Assembly: GCA_049682815.1 (NCBI GenBank)
Contig: JBAUII010000048.1
Coordinates: forward strand, 1 to 64,000
Source: DASWID01 sp049682815
GTDB lineage: Bacteria > Desulfobacterota_D > UBA1144 > Nemesobacterales > CSP1-2
Reading direction: 5' to 3'
DNA: 64,000 nucleotides
Translations under genes and position numbers: made by a program
Notes under the pieces: generated by a model
What the model was told of the DNA's origin: nothing
What the model saw: the letters and a program-made list of their open reading frames with translations, nothing else
Database searches by the model: none
Shown here: one piece after another, positions 8,980 through 17,181 of the stretch
How positions within the stretch are numbered: position 1 is the stretch's first letter
Layout: each line of letters begins with the position of its first letter

Positions 8980-10935
8980 CTAAAGTTCCTCGTGACCATA
9001 TTTATCTTTAAGCTCCTGTACAACCTCTGGGTCAGCAAGGGTCGTTGTATCTCCGAGAACCCTCCCTTCCGATATGTCCCTTAGTAGCCTGCGCATGATT
9101 TTACCGCTCCTTGTCTTTGGAAGCTCGGCAGTGAATATAATGCTATCCGGTCTGGCGATTCCTCCAATCATTTTTACAACGTGATTCTTTAATTCATTCA
9201 ATAGATTCAAATCTGCTTTTACCCCATGCTTTAGGGTTGCAAAGGCAACAATCGACTGGCCCTTCAACTCGTCTGATTTACCAATGACCGCAGCCTCCGC
9301 TACGGCGTGGTGGTCAACAAGCGCACTTTCTACCTCCATCGTGCTTATCCTGTGTCCAGCCACATTCATAACATCATCTACTCTACCCAGAATCCATAAA
9401 TATCCATCACTATCCTTATTCGCCCAGTCTCCAGTGAAAAACCTGTTGGGGAACCTCTTCCAATATTCTTCTATATACCGCTTGGGATCTCCATAGATAG
9501 TCCTGAGCATAGCCGGCCACGGATTATCAATGACAAGATACCCTATCCCTTCTCTAATGCTGCTGCCCTTTTCATCTACCACATCGGCTGCAATGCCAGG
9601 AAATGGTACGGTGGCAGATCCGGGTTTAAGCCTTGTCACACCGGGAAGCGGAGTAATAAGGATTATTCCGGTCTCCGTCTGCCACCAAGTGTCAACGATG
9701 GGGCATCTCTTTTTACCGATGTTCACGTAGTACCACATCCAGGCTTCGGGATTAATGGGTTCTCCCACCGAGCCTAAAAGACGGAGGGTTGAAAGATCGT
9801 ACTGTTGGAGATATTCTTCTCCCCATTTCATGAATGCGCGGATTGCAGTTGGAGCAGTATAAAAAATCGTTACACCATATTTTTCGACGATACTCCACCA
9901 TCTTCGAATGTCCGGATATTTTGGGCCACCCTCGTACAGTACGGTCGTCGCTCCGTTTGCAAGCGGTCCATAAACCGTGTAGCTATGCCCTGTTACCCAA
10001 CCAATGTCAGCGGTGCACCAGTAAGTGTCCTCCTCTCTTAGATCGAATACCAATTTGGTTGTCGCATATACGCCTGTAAGATAACCGCCGGTGGTATGTA
10101 CGATCCCTTTCGGCTTTCCCGTAGTTCCACTTGTATATAATATATATAGCATATCTTCGCTATCCATCTTTTCTGGTGTACAATAAGGGGGCGCGGCGTT
10201 CATAAGATCGTGCCACCAAAGATCTCTCCCTTTCTTCATTCGTACCGTTTCTTTATCACCAACCCTTTTTACGACCACTACCTTCTTTATGGTTGGTGTT
10301 TTCGTTAGAGCCTCATCAGAATTACGTTTTAAAGTGACCACCTTCCCGTTCCTATAGCCGCCATCCGCTGTGATCAGAACCTTCGATTTTGAATCGTTTA
10401 TCCTGCTCCTCAAACTCTCCGCACTAAATCCTCCAAACACAACATTGTGAGGAGCCCCGATCCTGGCACATGCAAGCATTGCAATAGGGAGCTCAGGAAC
10501 CATTGGCAGGTATATCGTTACCCTATCCCCTTTCTTTACTCCAAGCTTTTTTAACACATTTGCAAATTTATTTACTTCTCGGTATAGATCCCAATACGTA
10601 AGGACTGAAGTCTCCCCTGGCTCACCCTCCCAGACAATCGCCGCCTTGTTTTTTCGAGCAGTGCTTATATGCCTGTCGAGACAGTTATAAGAGACGTTTA
10701 TCTTTCCTCCAACGAACCATTTGGAATGCGGGCATTTCCATTCCAACACCTTTCTCCATTTCCTGAACCAACGAAGTTCTTTTGCAAATCCCTCCCAGAA
10801 AGCGGCCGGATCCCTTTTAGCCCTCTTATAAATCGATTCATCCCTAACAATCGCCCTATCTCTAAATCTCTTACTTGGAGCAAACGTTCTCTTCTCCTCG
10901 ACTGAGCCCTCGACCCTTTTCAGATCTTTTGGCAT
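8980..10935 (-). CDS. acs: Acetyl-CoA synthetase (AMP-forming)
   Basis: A 651-residue acetate-CoA ligase that activates acetate to acetyl-CoA using ATP via acetyl-AMP. Diagnostic motifs are YTSGTTGKPKGI (P-loop), DTWWQTETG (acetyl-pocket tryptophan region) and YLWILGRVDDVMNVAGHRIS. The C-terminal PKTRSGKIMRR contains Lys612, equivalent to the regulatory acetyl-lysine of Salmonella Acs. Length matches the family. The Pat-like acetyltransferase gene follows 51 bases downstream, so the pair is probably co-transcribed and forms an acetylation switch. No deacetylase gene (CobB or AcuC) is nearby. Confidence 0.95.
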   Translation of the reverse strand: MPKDLKRVEGSVEEKRTFAPSKRFRDRAIVRDESIYKRAKRDPAAFWEGFAKELRWFRKWRKVLEWKCPHSKWFVGGKINVSYNCLDRHISTARKNKAAIVWEGEPGETSVLTYWDLYREVNKFANVLKKLGVKKGDRVTIYLPMVPELPIAMLACARIGAPHNVVFGGFSAESLRSRINDSKSKVLITADGGYRNGKVVTLKRNSDEALTKTPTIKKVVVVKRVGDKETVRMKKGRDLWWHDLMNAAPPYCTPEKMDSEDMLYILYTSGTTGKPKGIVHTTGGYLTGVYATTKLVFDLREEDTYWCTADIGWVTGHSYTVYGPLANGATTVLYEGGPKYPDIRRWWSIVEKYGVTIFYTAPTAIRAFMKWGEEYLQQYDLSTLRLLGSVGEPINPEAWMWYYVNIGKKRCPIVDTWWQTETGIILITPLPGVTRLKPGSATVPFPGIAADVVDEKGSSIREGIGYLVIDNPWPAMLRTIYGDPKRYIEEYWKRFPNRFFTGDWANKDSDGYLWILGRVDDVMNVAGHRISTMEVESALVDHHAVAEAAVIGKSDELKGQSIVAFATLKHGVKADLNLLNELKNHVVKMIGGIARPDSIIFTAELPKTRSGKIMRRLLRDISEGRVLGDTTTLADPEVVQELKDKYGHEEL

Positions 10936-11218
10936 GAATTCCTCCTTTCTCAGGAAATTGAAGAGATTTCCGTGCGATGAGCTTATCCAAGAAATCTAAG
11001 ATATACCAGTTTAATAATGTGAATTACGTATCTCGAATCGTTCTTACATGCTCCAATATCCTAATCCGGCCTTTGCACGATCTACATGGTTAACGGTTAT
11101 TTTATCGCATCGGAAATATTCCAGCAGTCGATTGCCCTTTGTTGTTTTTTTCAGTAATATCTGGGCTGCTAATATTTCGCGACACCTGGGCACGGCCACA
11201 TACTCGAGGAAATCAAAC

Positions 11219-11722
11219 GTGAGCATAACACCCTTCTTAGTTCTATTGATACACGTTCTGGCAGCCATCGTTTGGCTTGGCGGGATGTTTTTTATCTCGC
11301 TTGTGTTGGTCCCCTCGCTGAAAAAATTAGAACCCCCAATAAAACGAACAGAGATACTTTCCGCGACTGCGAGAAGATTCAGTCTTGTGAGCTGGATCGC
11401 TATTATGGTAATTTTGGTTACGGGCGTTATTAATTCGGTAAACCGTGGCGTTACAATTGATTTAATTTCATCGGGCAAAATCTTTTCCTCTCACTTCGGT
11501 ATGATACTTACATTTAAAGTATTCCTGGTGCTCGTTATGATATTGATAAGTGCTATCCATGACTTTATCCTAGGACCTAAATTAATTAAGCTAACCGAGA
11601 TCATGCCTGGCCCAGACTCAATGAAGTCTCTTGCGAAAAAACGTAAACTCGTTTCCTGGCTTGCAAGAATCAATGCATTTATAGGGATTATAGTAGTAGC
11701 ATGCGCGGTAATGCTTGGTTGA
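11219..11722 (+). CDS. CopD-like integral membrane protein
   Basis: A protein of about 167 residues with four predicted helices, resembling the CopD/DUF2269 group of small membrane proteins. The first helix is VLLIHVLAAIVWLGGMFFISLVLVP, the Hxxx...WxGG pattern typical of CopD proteins. The open frame extends upstream to 11048. The GTG at 11219 has GAGGA at the right distance, and the extra N-terminal segment is not family-like, so I take 11219 as the start. It may bind haem or copper. A cupin gene follows after 26 bases, probably in the same operon. Confidence 0.6.
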   Translation: MSITPFLVLLIHVLAAIVWLGGMFFISLVLVPSLKKLEPPIKRTEILSATARRFSLVSWIAIMVILVTGVINSVNRGVTIDLISSGKIFSSHFGMILTFKVFLVLVMILISAIHDFILGPKLIKLTEIMPGPDSMKSLAKKRKLVSWLARINAFIGIIVVACAVMLG

Positions 11723-11748
11723 AATAAAGAGCTAAGGGAGGGGAGAAA

Positions 11749-12087
11749 ATGGCAGAAAACTATGCGTTTGTCGCTGACTTATGTAAGGAGATCGGAGATA
11801 TTCCTAAAGATGGCATATTAAGTCGTACTATTTATAGCGATAATCAGGTAAAGGCTGTCCTCTTCGGGTTCGACCAGGATCAAGAACTATCGGAACATAC
11901 CGCTTCCGCACCTGCTATTATTCACATAATTAAAGGAGAAGCCCAGATAACTTTGGGAAAGGACACTCTGGAAATCCAGACCGGCTCGTGGATTCATATG
12001 GACCCCAAATTGTTACACAGGATCTTCGCAAAAACCGCTCTGGTGATGCTACTTCTAATTTTCAAAGTAAAAGAACAGAGTGAATAA
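11749..12087 (+). CDS. Cupin-domain protein
   Basis: A 112-residue single-domain cupin, a small beta-barrel often binding a metal. The first cupin motif is degenerate (SEHTASAPAIIHIIKGEAQI, around residues 45-64). The second (GSWIHMDPKLLHRIFA, around 82-97) retains His. Glu46/His47, His57 and His93 are candidate metal ligands. A strong GGGAGGGGAG lies just before the ATG. The gene follows the CopD-like gene by 26 bases and precedes a TetR regulator. Substrate is unknown. Such cupins are often found with redox or metal-responsive genes. Confidence 0.7.
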   Translation: MAENYAFVADLCKEIGDIPKDGILSRTIYSDNQVKAVLFGFDQDQELSEHTASAPAIIHIIKGEAQITLGKDTLEIQTGSWIHMDPKLLHRIFAKTALVMLLLIFKVKEQSE

Positions 12088-12217
12088 GCATGCTTCAAAG
12101 AAGCACTTTCTCACTAAATAGAAAATCCAATTTTGACAGTTTAATCTTTCCTGGGCAATTAAGGCTACTGACATACTTCCGAACCCTACTAAGTTGATCC
12201 ACTGAGAAAGTTCTCAA

Positions 12218-12246
12218 TTGCAATCTATTTTCAGATCTGGTATAAA
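12218..12246 (+). promoter_or_regulatory. Sigma-70-type promoter of the TetR gene
   Basis: TTGCAA at 12218-12223 and TATAAA at 12241-12246 are separated by exactly 17 bases. Transcription would begin near 12253, at the left edge of the palindromic operator and about 25 bases before the TetR start codon. Confidence 0.6.
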
Positions 12247-12252
12247 TTAAGG

Positions 12253-12268
12253 GTGAGCACTCACTCAC
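12253..12268 (+). promoter_or_regulatory. Putative TetR operator
   Basis: GTGAG-CA-CTCAC (12253-12264) is a perfect inverted repeat, followed by TCAC, so a second overlapping half-site extends it. It covers the expected transcription start of the TetR gene. This is a usual place for autorepression by TetR-family proteins. TGAGTG/CACTCA half-sites are common in this family. Confidence 0.55.
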
Positions 12269-12277
12269 AGGTCTATC

Positions 12278-12865
12278 ATGGATATAATGGCACACAGACC
12301 GAGTTCCAAAAACCAAATCAGCAAAGCTGCCCTTGACCTTTTTATAAAGAAAGGAATAAAGGCTACCACCACTAGAGAAATAGCAAGGAAAGCGGGTATT
12401 GCTGAGGGAACAATTTATCGGCACTTCAAGAGTAAGAACGACATTGCCTCAGAGCTCTTTTTAAACTATATGACAGTGTTTAAAGAGAGGCTTTCAGAGG
12501 CGGAAAGGAGGTCCAATGAGCCCAGAGAATCAATAAAGAAAATGATTAATGCTTTTTTTTATTTTGCAAAGGGTGAACCCAAAGCATACAACTATATAAC
12601 AGCGGGTCACTACTCGGAACTTGCCAAAATGACGAGCAACCTTTTGAAGCCAAAAGATGTCTTTGTGTATGCGATAAAAAAGGGCATTGCCAAAGGGGAT
12701 TTTACAAAAATGGACGAAAACCTTGGAGCTGCTTTAGTGATTGGCATGATTACAAGATCGATACTCTTTTTCAATAATGGTTTTATTGTCAAAGAATACG
12801 AGAGTATGGTGTCCGAAGTTACCAAGGCGGCGTTGAAGGTCCTTTCAAAAGAGCGACGAATTTAA
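12278..12865 (+). CDS. TetR/AcrR-family transcriptional regulator
   Basis: A 195-residue repressor. The helix-turn-helix region covers about residues 14-60, with TTREIARKAGIAEGTIYRHF as its core. The variable C-terminal ligand domain gives no hint of the effector. Either the ATG at 12278 or the one at 12287 could be used; neither has a strong Shine-Dalgarno sequence. A good promoter and an overlapping palindrome upstream suggest autoregulation. The cupin/CopD pair lies on one side and the nos operon on the other. The nos operon has its own sigma-54 promoter, so control of nos by this protein is not shown. Confidence 0.88.
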   Translation: MDIMAHRPSSKNQISKAALDLFIKKGIKATTTREIARKAGIAEGTIYRHFKSKNDIASELFLNYMTVFKERLSEAERRSNEPRESIKKMINAFFYFAKGEPKAYNYITAGHYSELAKMTSNLLKPKDVFVYAIKKGIAKGDFTKMDENLGAALVIGMITRSILFFNNGFIVKEYESMVSEVTKAALKVLSKERRI

Positions 12866-12962
12866 CAGGTGAATAAATATTGCCACAGGGATCTATGTGT
12901 CAGATAATCTTACATCGTACAGAAAGAAGAGGATCACACCGCAATTAATAGAACGAAATTTA

Positions 12963-12978
12963 TGGCATAGAATTTGCG
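12963..12978 (+). promoter_or_regulatory. Sigma-54 (-24/-12) promoter of the nos operon
   Basis: TGGCATAGAATTTGCG has GG and GC separated by exactly ten bases and matches TGGCAY-N5-TTGC. The expected transcription start is near 12989, leaving a leader of about 58 bases before the cytochrome c gene. No TTGAT-N4-ATCAA FNR/NnrR site was seen upstream. Confidence 0.7.
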
Positions 12979-13046
12979 TGAGTAAAGACAAAACTATGTC
13001 GTTTCAAATATAGAGACTTCCTACTTCAGAATCAGAGGAACCGAAA

Positions 13047-13466
13047 ATGAAAATTGGTTACAAGGTCATTCAACTCATATTTGTGTTTCTTATAGCTCTA
13101 TCGTTCATATACCCATCCCCGACACTTGGTGATGAAAAAAAATCAGACGAAGAAGATGAGCTACATGAAAAGGGTGAAGCATTGTTCCAATCAAAGGGAT
13201 GTATCGCCTGTCACACGATTGGAAAGGGTAAGTTAACAGGACCAGACTTGAAGGGTGTAACCGTCAGAAGAGATCAAGAATGGCTGGCCAGGTGGTTAAA
13301 GGATCCCGATTCAATGATTCTTACCGACCCCACTGCAAAGGAGCTTCTAAAGGAATTTCTAGTGCCAATGCCAAATCAGGGACTCACCGATGAAGATATT
13401 AAAGCACTTATGGCATATCTTAAGCATGAAGATTCTGATGATAATAACGAAGGGGATAGAGATTAA
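13047..13466 (+). CDS. Periplasmic mono-haem cytochrome c of the nos cluster
   Basis: A 139-residue exported cytochrome. A signal peptide covers about residues 1-28. The haem motif C52-I-A-C55-H56 is followed by a probable sixth ligand, Met108, in VPMPNQGLT. The C-terminus is very acidic (EDSDDNNEGDRD). The fold resembles class I cytochrome c. It is the first gene after the sigma-54 promoter and lies 31 bases before nosZ. The likely job is electron delivery to N2O reductase, as with NosC-type cytochromes of clade II clusters, although direct pairing is inferred. Confidence 0.88.
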   Translation: MKIGYKVIQLIFVFLIALSFIYPSPTLGDEKKSDEEDELHEKGEALFQSKGCIACHTIGKGKLTGPDLKGVTVRRDQEWLARWLKDPDSMILTDPTAKELLKEFLVPMPNQGLTDEDIKALMAYLKHEDSDDNNEGDRD

Positions 13467-13497
13467 ATTAAGAAATTTATAAGGGAGGTCAATAGCC

Positions 13498-15546
13498 ATG
13501 ACAAAAGGGTTAAATTTTTGCCTATCTTTACTGATAATTCTCTTATCGGCAAGTTTTCTAACTTACTGTTCGAAGGAGAATACTGAGGAGGGGAAGGATC
13601 AGTCAAAAGAAACCGCTACAGAAGAGGTCGCGGGGGAGGTTCCTGCGGGAGCTGAGGAAATCGCTAAAGCACGTGGACTTACCCCGAAAGATGTAGAGGC
13701 AGCACTTAAGACATACGTTCCAAGTGGAAAGTATGATGACTATTTAATGTTTTCGTCTGGAGGCCACTCGGGACAGGTGCTTGTGATAGGGGTTCCGTCC
13801 ATGAGACTCCTCAAGGTGATAGCAGCTTATACCCCGGAGCCATGGCAGGGCTTTGGATACGGATCTACGGAGTCCGCAGATATCCTGAAGGCAGGTTATA
13901 TGCCCATCGGGAAGGACAAGAAACTGAGCTGGGCTGATACACATCATCCAGCGCTCAGCGAGACTAATGGGGAGTACGATGGTCAGTTCCTCATCATAAA
14001 CGACAAAGCCAACGCAAGGGTTGCCGTGATTGATCTCCGAGATTTTGAAACAAAGCAAATAGTAAAGACTCCAAATATGATTTCGGACCACGGTTCCACA
14101 TTTGTAACCCCAAACTCTGAGTATGTGATTCAAGGTGGACAGTATGCAACTCCTATTCCTTACCATAAGTATGTGCCTCTTGATCAATATGAAAAAGAAT
14201 ATAGAGGGCTTATCACATTTCACAAATTCGATAGGGAAAAAGGACGAATAGACGAATCGAATTCATTCCAAATAGAGCTCCCTCCCTACGGCCAGGATCT
14301 CTGCGACGCTGGAAAGAAAAAGAGCGAAGGTTGGGTATTCTGTAACTCATTTAATACCGAGATGGCAACTGGTGGGATCGAAGATGGAAACCCACCGCTA
14401 GAAGCCGGAGCATCTGCAAGGGATATGGACTATATGCACGTGATCGACTGGAAAAAGGCAGAAGAGGTTGTAAAGGCAGGCAAAGCGAACGAGATATCAG
14501 GCATTAGGGTGATTCCGCTCGAAACCGCGATTGCGGAAGGGATCCTTTACTTCATTCCAGAGCCCAAGAGCCCTCATGGCGTGGATGTAGCACCAGGCGG
14601 AGACTACATGGTGGTTTCTGGAAAACTTGACACCCATGCGACAATTTACAGCTTCGACAAAATTCAAAAAGCCATAGCTGAAAAGAACTTTGAGGGTAAT
14701 GACCCCTATGGAGTACCAATTCTCAATTTTAATGATGTTAAAGAAGCGCAGCTTGAGATCGGCCTCGGTCCTCTTCATACACAGTTTGATGACAAGGGAA
14801 ATGCATATACAAGCGTATTCATTGAAAGCACCATAGCAAAGTGGAAACTAGGGGAGCCCTACAACTCGGGAGAGGAAGCCTGGAAACTCATTGATAAAAT
14901 CCCTGTTCACTACAACGTTGGGCACCTTGTCTGTGCGGAAGGCGATACCGTCTCCCCGGACGGCAAATACTGTGTTTCGCTAGACAAATGGTCAATAGAC
15001 AGATTCACTCCCGTAGGTCCGCTTCATCCACAAAACTTTCAGTTAATAGACATTTCTGGAGATAAAATGCAGCTACTATATGACATGCCGATAGGCATTG
15101 GGGAGCCTCATTATGTGCAAATGATAAAGGCTGACAAGGTAAAACCTTGGTTAGTGTATCCAGAGGTTGGATTTGATCCGGCCACTATGACCAAAAACCC
15201 TGACGCTGCACTACCAGGACAAGAAAAAATCGAAAGAAACGGAGATACAGTTGAGGTCTGGATGACAGCTATAAGAAGCCATTTCAATCCAGAGCATATA
15301 AAAGTTAAGGAAGGTGACAAGGTTAAGCTTCATATAACGAATATTGAGAGAGCCCGGGACGCCACTCATGGATTCGGTATAGATGGATACAATATCAACC
15401 TTAGTCTTGAGCCCGGAGAAAGCAACACTGTGGAATTTGTAGCGGACAAACCAGGAGTGTACCCCTTCTATTGCACCGAATTCTGTTCAGCTCTTCACCT
15501 TGAAATGGCAGGCTATCTGTTCGTAGAACCTAAGGAACAGGGTTAG
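13498..15546 (+). CDS. nosZ: Nitrous-oxide reductase, clade II
   Basis: A 682-residue periplasmic copper enzyme that reduces N2O to N2. The N-terminus is a Sec-type signal ending at LTYC24, probably a lipoprotein. No twin-arginine motif is present, as in clade II enzymes. CuZ-site histidines appear in DTHHP, DHGST, SPHGVD, GPLHTQF and GHLVC. The C-terminal cupredoxin domain carries the CuA site C659-x3-C663-x3-H667-x2-M670. A GGGAGGT Shine-Dalgarno sequence precedes the ATG. All standard maturation genes follow except nosR; their order is clade II-like. Tyr before the lipobox Cys is unusual, so lipidation is uncertain. Confidence 0.96.
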   Translation: MTKGLNFCLSLLIILLSASFLTYCSKENTEEGKDQSKETATEEVAGEVPAGAEEIAKARGLTPKDVEAALKTYVPSGKYDDYLMFSSGGHSGQVLVIGVPSMRLLKVIAAYTPEPWQGFGYGSTESADILKAGYMPIGKDKKLSWADTHHPALSETNGEYDGQFLIINDKANARVAVIDLRDFETKQIVKTPNMISDHGSTFVTPNSEYVIQGGQYATPIPYHKYVPLDQYEKEYRGLITFHKFDREKGRIDESNSFQIELPPYGQDLCDAGKKKSEGWVFCNSFNTEMATGGIEDGNPPLEAGASARDMDYMHVIDWKKAEEVVKAGKANEISGIRVIPLETAIAEGILYFIPEPKSPHGVDVAPGGDYMVVSGKLDTHATIYSFDKIQKAIAEKNFEGNDPYGVPILNFNDVKEAQLEIGLGPLHTQFDDKGNAYTSVFIESTIAKWKLGEPYNSGEEAWKLIDKIPVHYNVGHLVCAEGDTVSPDGKYCVSLDKWSIDRFTPVGPLHPQNFQLIDISGDKMQLLYDMPIGIGEPHYVQMIKADKVKPWLVYPEVGFDPATMTKNPDAALPGQEKIERNGDTVEVWMTAIRSHFNPEHIKVKEGDKVKLHITNIERARDATHGFGIDGYNINLSLEPGESNTVEFVADKPGVYPFYCTEFCSALHLEMAGYLFVEPKEQG

Positions 15547-15560
15547 AAGACCGGAGGAAA

Positions 15561-15591
15561 AGCTGCCCTATCTCCAACGGATAGGGCAGCT
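15561..15591 (+). other. Stem-loop between nosZ and the downstream nos genes
   Basis: AGCTGCCCTATC (15561-15572) pairs perfectly with GATAGGGCAGCT (15580-15591) around a seven-base loop, 14 bases after the nosZ stop. It lacks a T-tract and the next gene is on the same strand. It is more likely an mRNA 3'-end stabiliser or processing site than a full terminator. It could let NosZ be made in excess over its maturation factors. Confidence 0.75.
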
Positions 15592-15624
15592 GTACTAAAA
15601 AACCCTTCGCAGGAGGAAACATAA

Positions 15625-15993
15625 ATGAAGAAATTTTGTCTATGGTTTGCATTCATCATGATGTGTACAATTGGAACTATTGTAAAGGGTGCCGAGAACA
15701 AAGAAACTGCCCAGTCGTGGCAGCAACAGGCGACATCTACAAGGGCACAGGTTGTCAGCGTAGCGGAGGAACTAACCAAGATTGGAGACAAAGGTAATCC
15801 GGACGCAAAGGGTTTGATTGAGGATGCCACAAATTGGCTAAAAGAGGGAGACAAAGAGCTTGCTAAAGGCGATGAAGCCATGAAAAAGGAAGAGTGGGAA
15901 AACGCTTCATTCGGTTACAATATGGCGTGGCAATATTATGTTAAGGCCGCGACTGCGGGCCTAAATGCCAAGAGAATTTTGACGGGACAATAG
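15625..15993 (+). CDS. Small exported helical protein of the nos cluster, function unknown
   Basis: A 122-residue protein with a signal peptide (about 1-22) and a mature part of predicted amphipathic helices rich in Lys, Glu, Ala and Trp (SWQQQA, NWLKEGD, EEWENASFGYNMAWQYYVKA). There is a strong AGGAGG Shine-Dalgarno sequence. I see no haem motif, cysteine or metal-binding cluster in the mature part. Its place directly after nosZ suggests a periplasmic helper for N2O reductase or its electron donor, but I do not recognise the family. Confidence 0.75.
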   Translation: MKKFCLWFAFIMMCTIGTIVKGAENKETAQSWQQQATSTRAQVVSVAEELTKIGDKGNPDAKGLIEDATNWLKEGDKELAKGDEAMKKEEWENASFGYNMAWQYYVKAATAGLNAKRILTGQ

Positions 15994-16161
15994 GTTAGAA
16001 GTACAGGAGAATCCAAAAAATTCCTGCTCCTAACATAGCTCTGGAGGAAACTCTAATTTTCTAATTCTTGAGAATGTGCTTCACTCACTGCGACCATGAT
16101 CGATGTACAACCCGGAAGATGGGAGATTTCAAGAAATTCATATGGAGCTTAATTTATCGCT

Positions 16162-16881
16162 ATGAACGACGCTACAGTTTCACCACATAGATCAGAAAGC
16201 ATTGCTACCGCGTGGATTCCTGGCCCAATGTTGCATACAACCAGAAGGATCGTACTAGCAGTACTAACTGTCGTTGCCGTCGCGCTTCTTTTAGCTTCAA
16301 TTAAGTTTCCCTACTGGAAGGTAACGCTGAAAGCTCCTCAATACCCTCAGGGGCTCCATGTATCTATCTTTCTAAATAAGGTTGAAGGTGATACGTCTGA
16401 AGTCGACCTTCTGAATCACTACATCGGCATGAGAAAACTAGAGGACGCCGCTCAGTTTGAACGTAATATTGCAATTTATGGAATTGCATTTGTATCTTTA
16501 TTTACACTTCTTTTTGTCTTGTCCGGAAGAAAGGTGATGAGCCTTTTTGCGCTTCCTGCTTTGATTTTTCCTTTTGCTTTTATTCTCGATTTATTCTTCT
16601 GGCTTTATACGTTTGGCCACAAGCTCGACCCCCATGCCCCCATAAGTTTCACTCCATTTACTCCCAGGCTCGTCGGAGAGGGAGTAATCGGTCAATTTGC
16701 AACCGTTGGGACATTTGGCGTGGGATTCTACTTGGTCATCGCTTCTTTTGTTTTAGTCTTGGCCGGTTTAATATTAAGGTTCACGGTTTGTAACGCATGT
16801 CCATACAGAGAAGGATGTTCGCTTGTTTGTCCACATTTATTCTTATGGCCGCCACGGGAGTACCAAAAACAGAGTCCGTAG
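16162..16881 (+). CDS. NosB-like membrane protein, paralogue 1, with Cys-rich tail
   Basis: A 239-residue membrane protein with four to five predicted helices. It shares with the next gene the pattern PYWxxTLxAPQYPxGL, a conserved LNHYIGM, a DLxFWLYxFG helix and LVGEGxIGQF. The long loop between helices 1 and 2 is probably periplasmic, and its HYIGM could bind a metal. Unlike its paralogue, it ends in a short Cys-rich segment, CNACPYREGCSLVCPHLF, with four cysteines. Clade II nos clusters commonly carry a multi-helix protein (NosB) of unknown function here. Assignment rests on context and topology. Confidence 0.7.
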   Translation: MNDATVSPHRSESIATAWIPGPMLHTTRRIVLAVLTVVAVALLLASIKFPYWKVTLKAPQYPQGLHVSIFLNKVEGDTSEVDLLNHYIGMRKLEDAAQFERNIAIYGIAFVSLFTLLFVLSGRKVMSLFALPALIFPFAFILDLFFWLYTFGHKLDPHAPISFTPFTPRLVGEGVIGQFATVGTFGVGFYLVIASFVLVLAGLILRFTVCNACPYREGCSLVCPHLFLWPPREYQKQSP

Positions 16882-17181
16882 CGGAAACTCATATTGTTTC
16901 TCCGTCCGGCACCATCGTCTAAATCTTCAGTGTTACTGGCTTAGCGAATGACGTGGATACAACCAGTATAGATAATGGTGTTTGTAAGGAGCGGATCGTT
17001 TCCGACGAGTCGATCCAACTCATAAGCATAGATAGACTCTCTATCGATGGATAAGGAGAGGGACCTACATTATAAAGAAAACCAGGGATATTCAAAAAAG
17101 GCGAATCATTCCTGTTTTTTCTCTATGATCTGACAGGATTGGATCAGAATAAGAGGATTCTATCTTTATGGAGGCTAGAGA
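16882..17181 (+). other. Gap between the two NosB-like genes
   Basis: About 300 bases without a gene. Two structures are visible: CTCT.TATC-GATG-GATA..GAGAG near 17037-17060, and a weak hairpin followed by T6 near 17083-17119 (CAGGGAT..ATCATTCCTGTTTTTT). The second could act as a partial terminator inside the operon. Confidence 0.4.

Noticed and set aside
11044..11478. 144-residue antisense frame over the CopD-like gene
   Set aside because: No motif or ribosome site; it mirrors the real gene on the plus strand.
13744..14223. 159-residue antisense frame inside nosZ
   Set aside because: Shadow of a strongly conserved gene; codon pattern follows nosZ.
17083..17119. Terminator inside the nos operon
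   Set aside because: The stem is short with mismatches; I only note it in the gap entry and do not split the operon on it.
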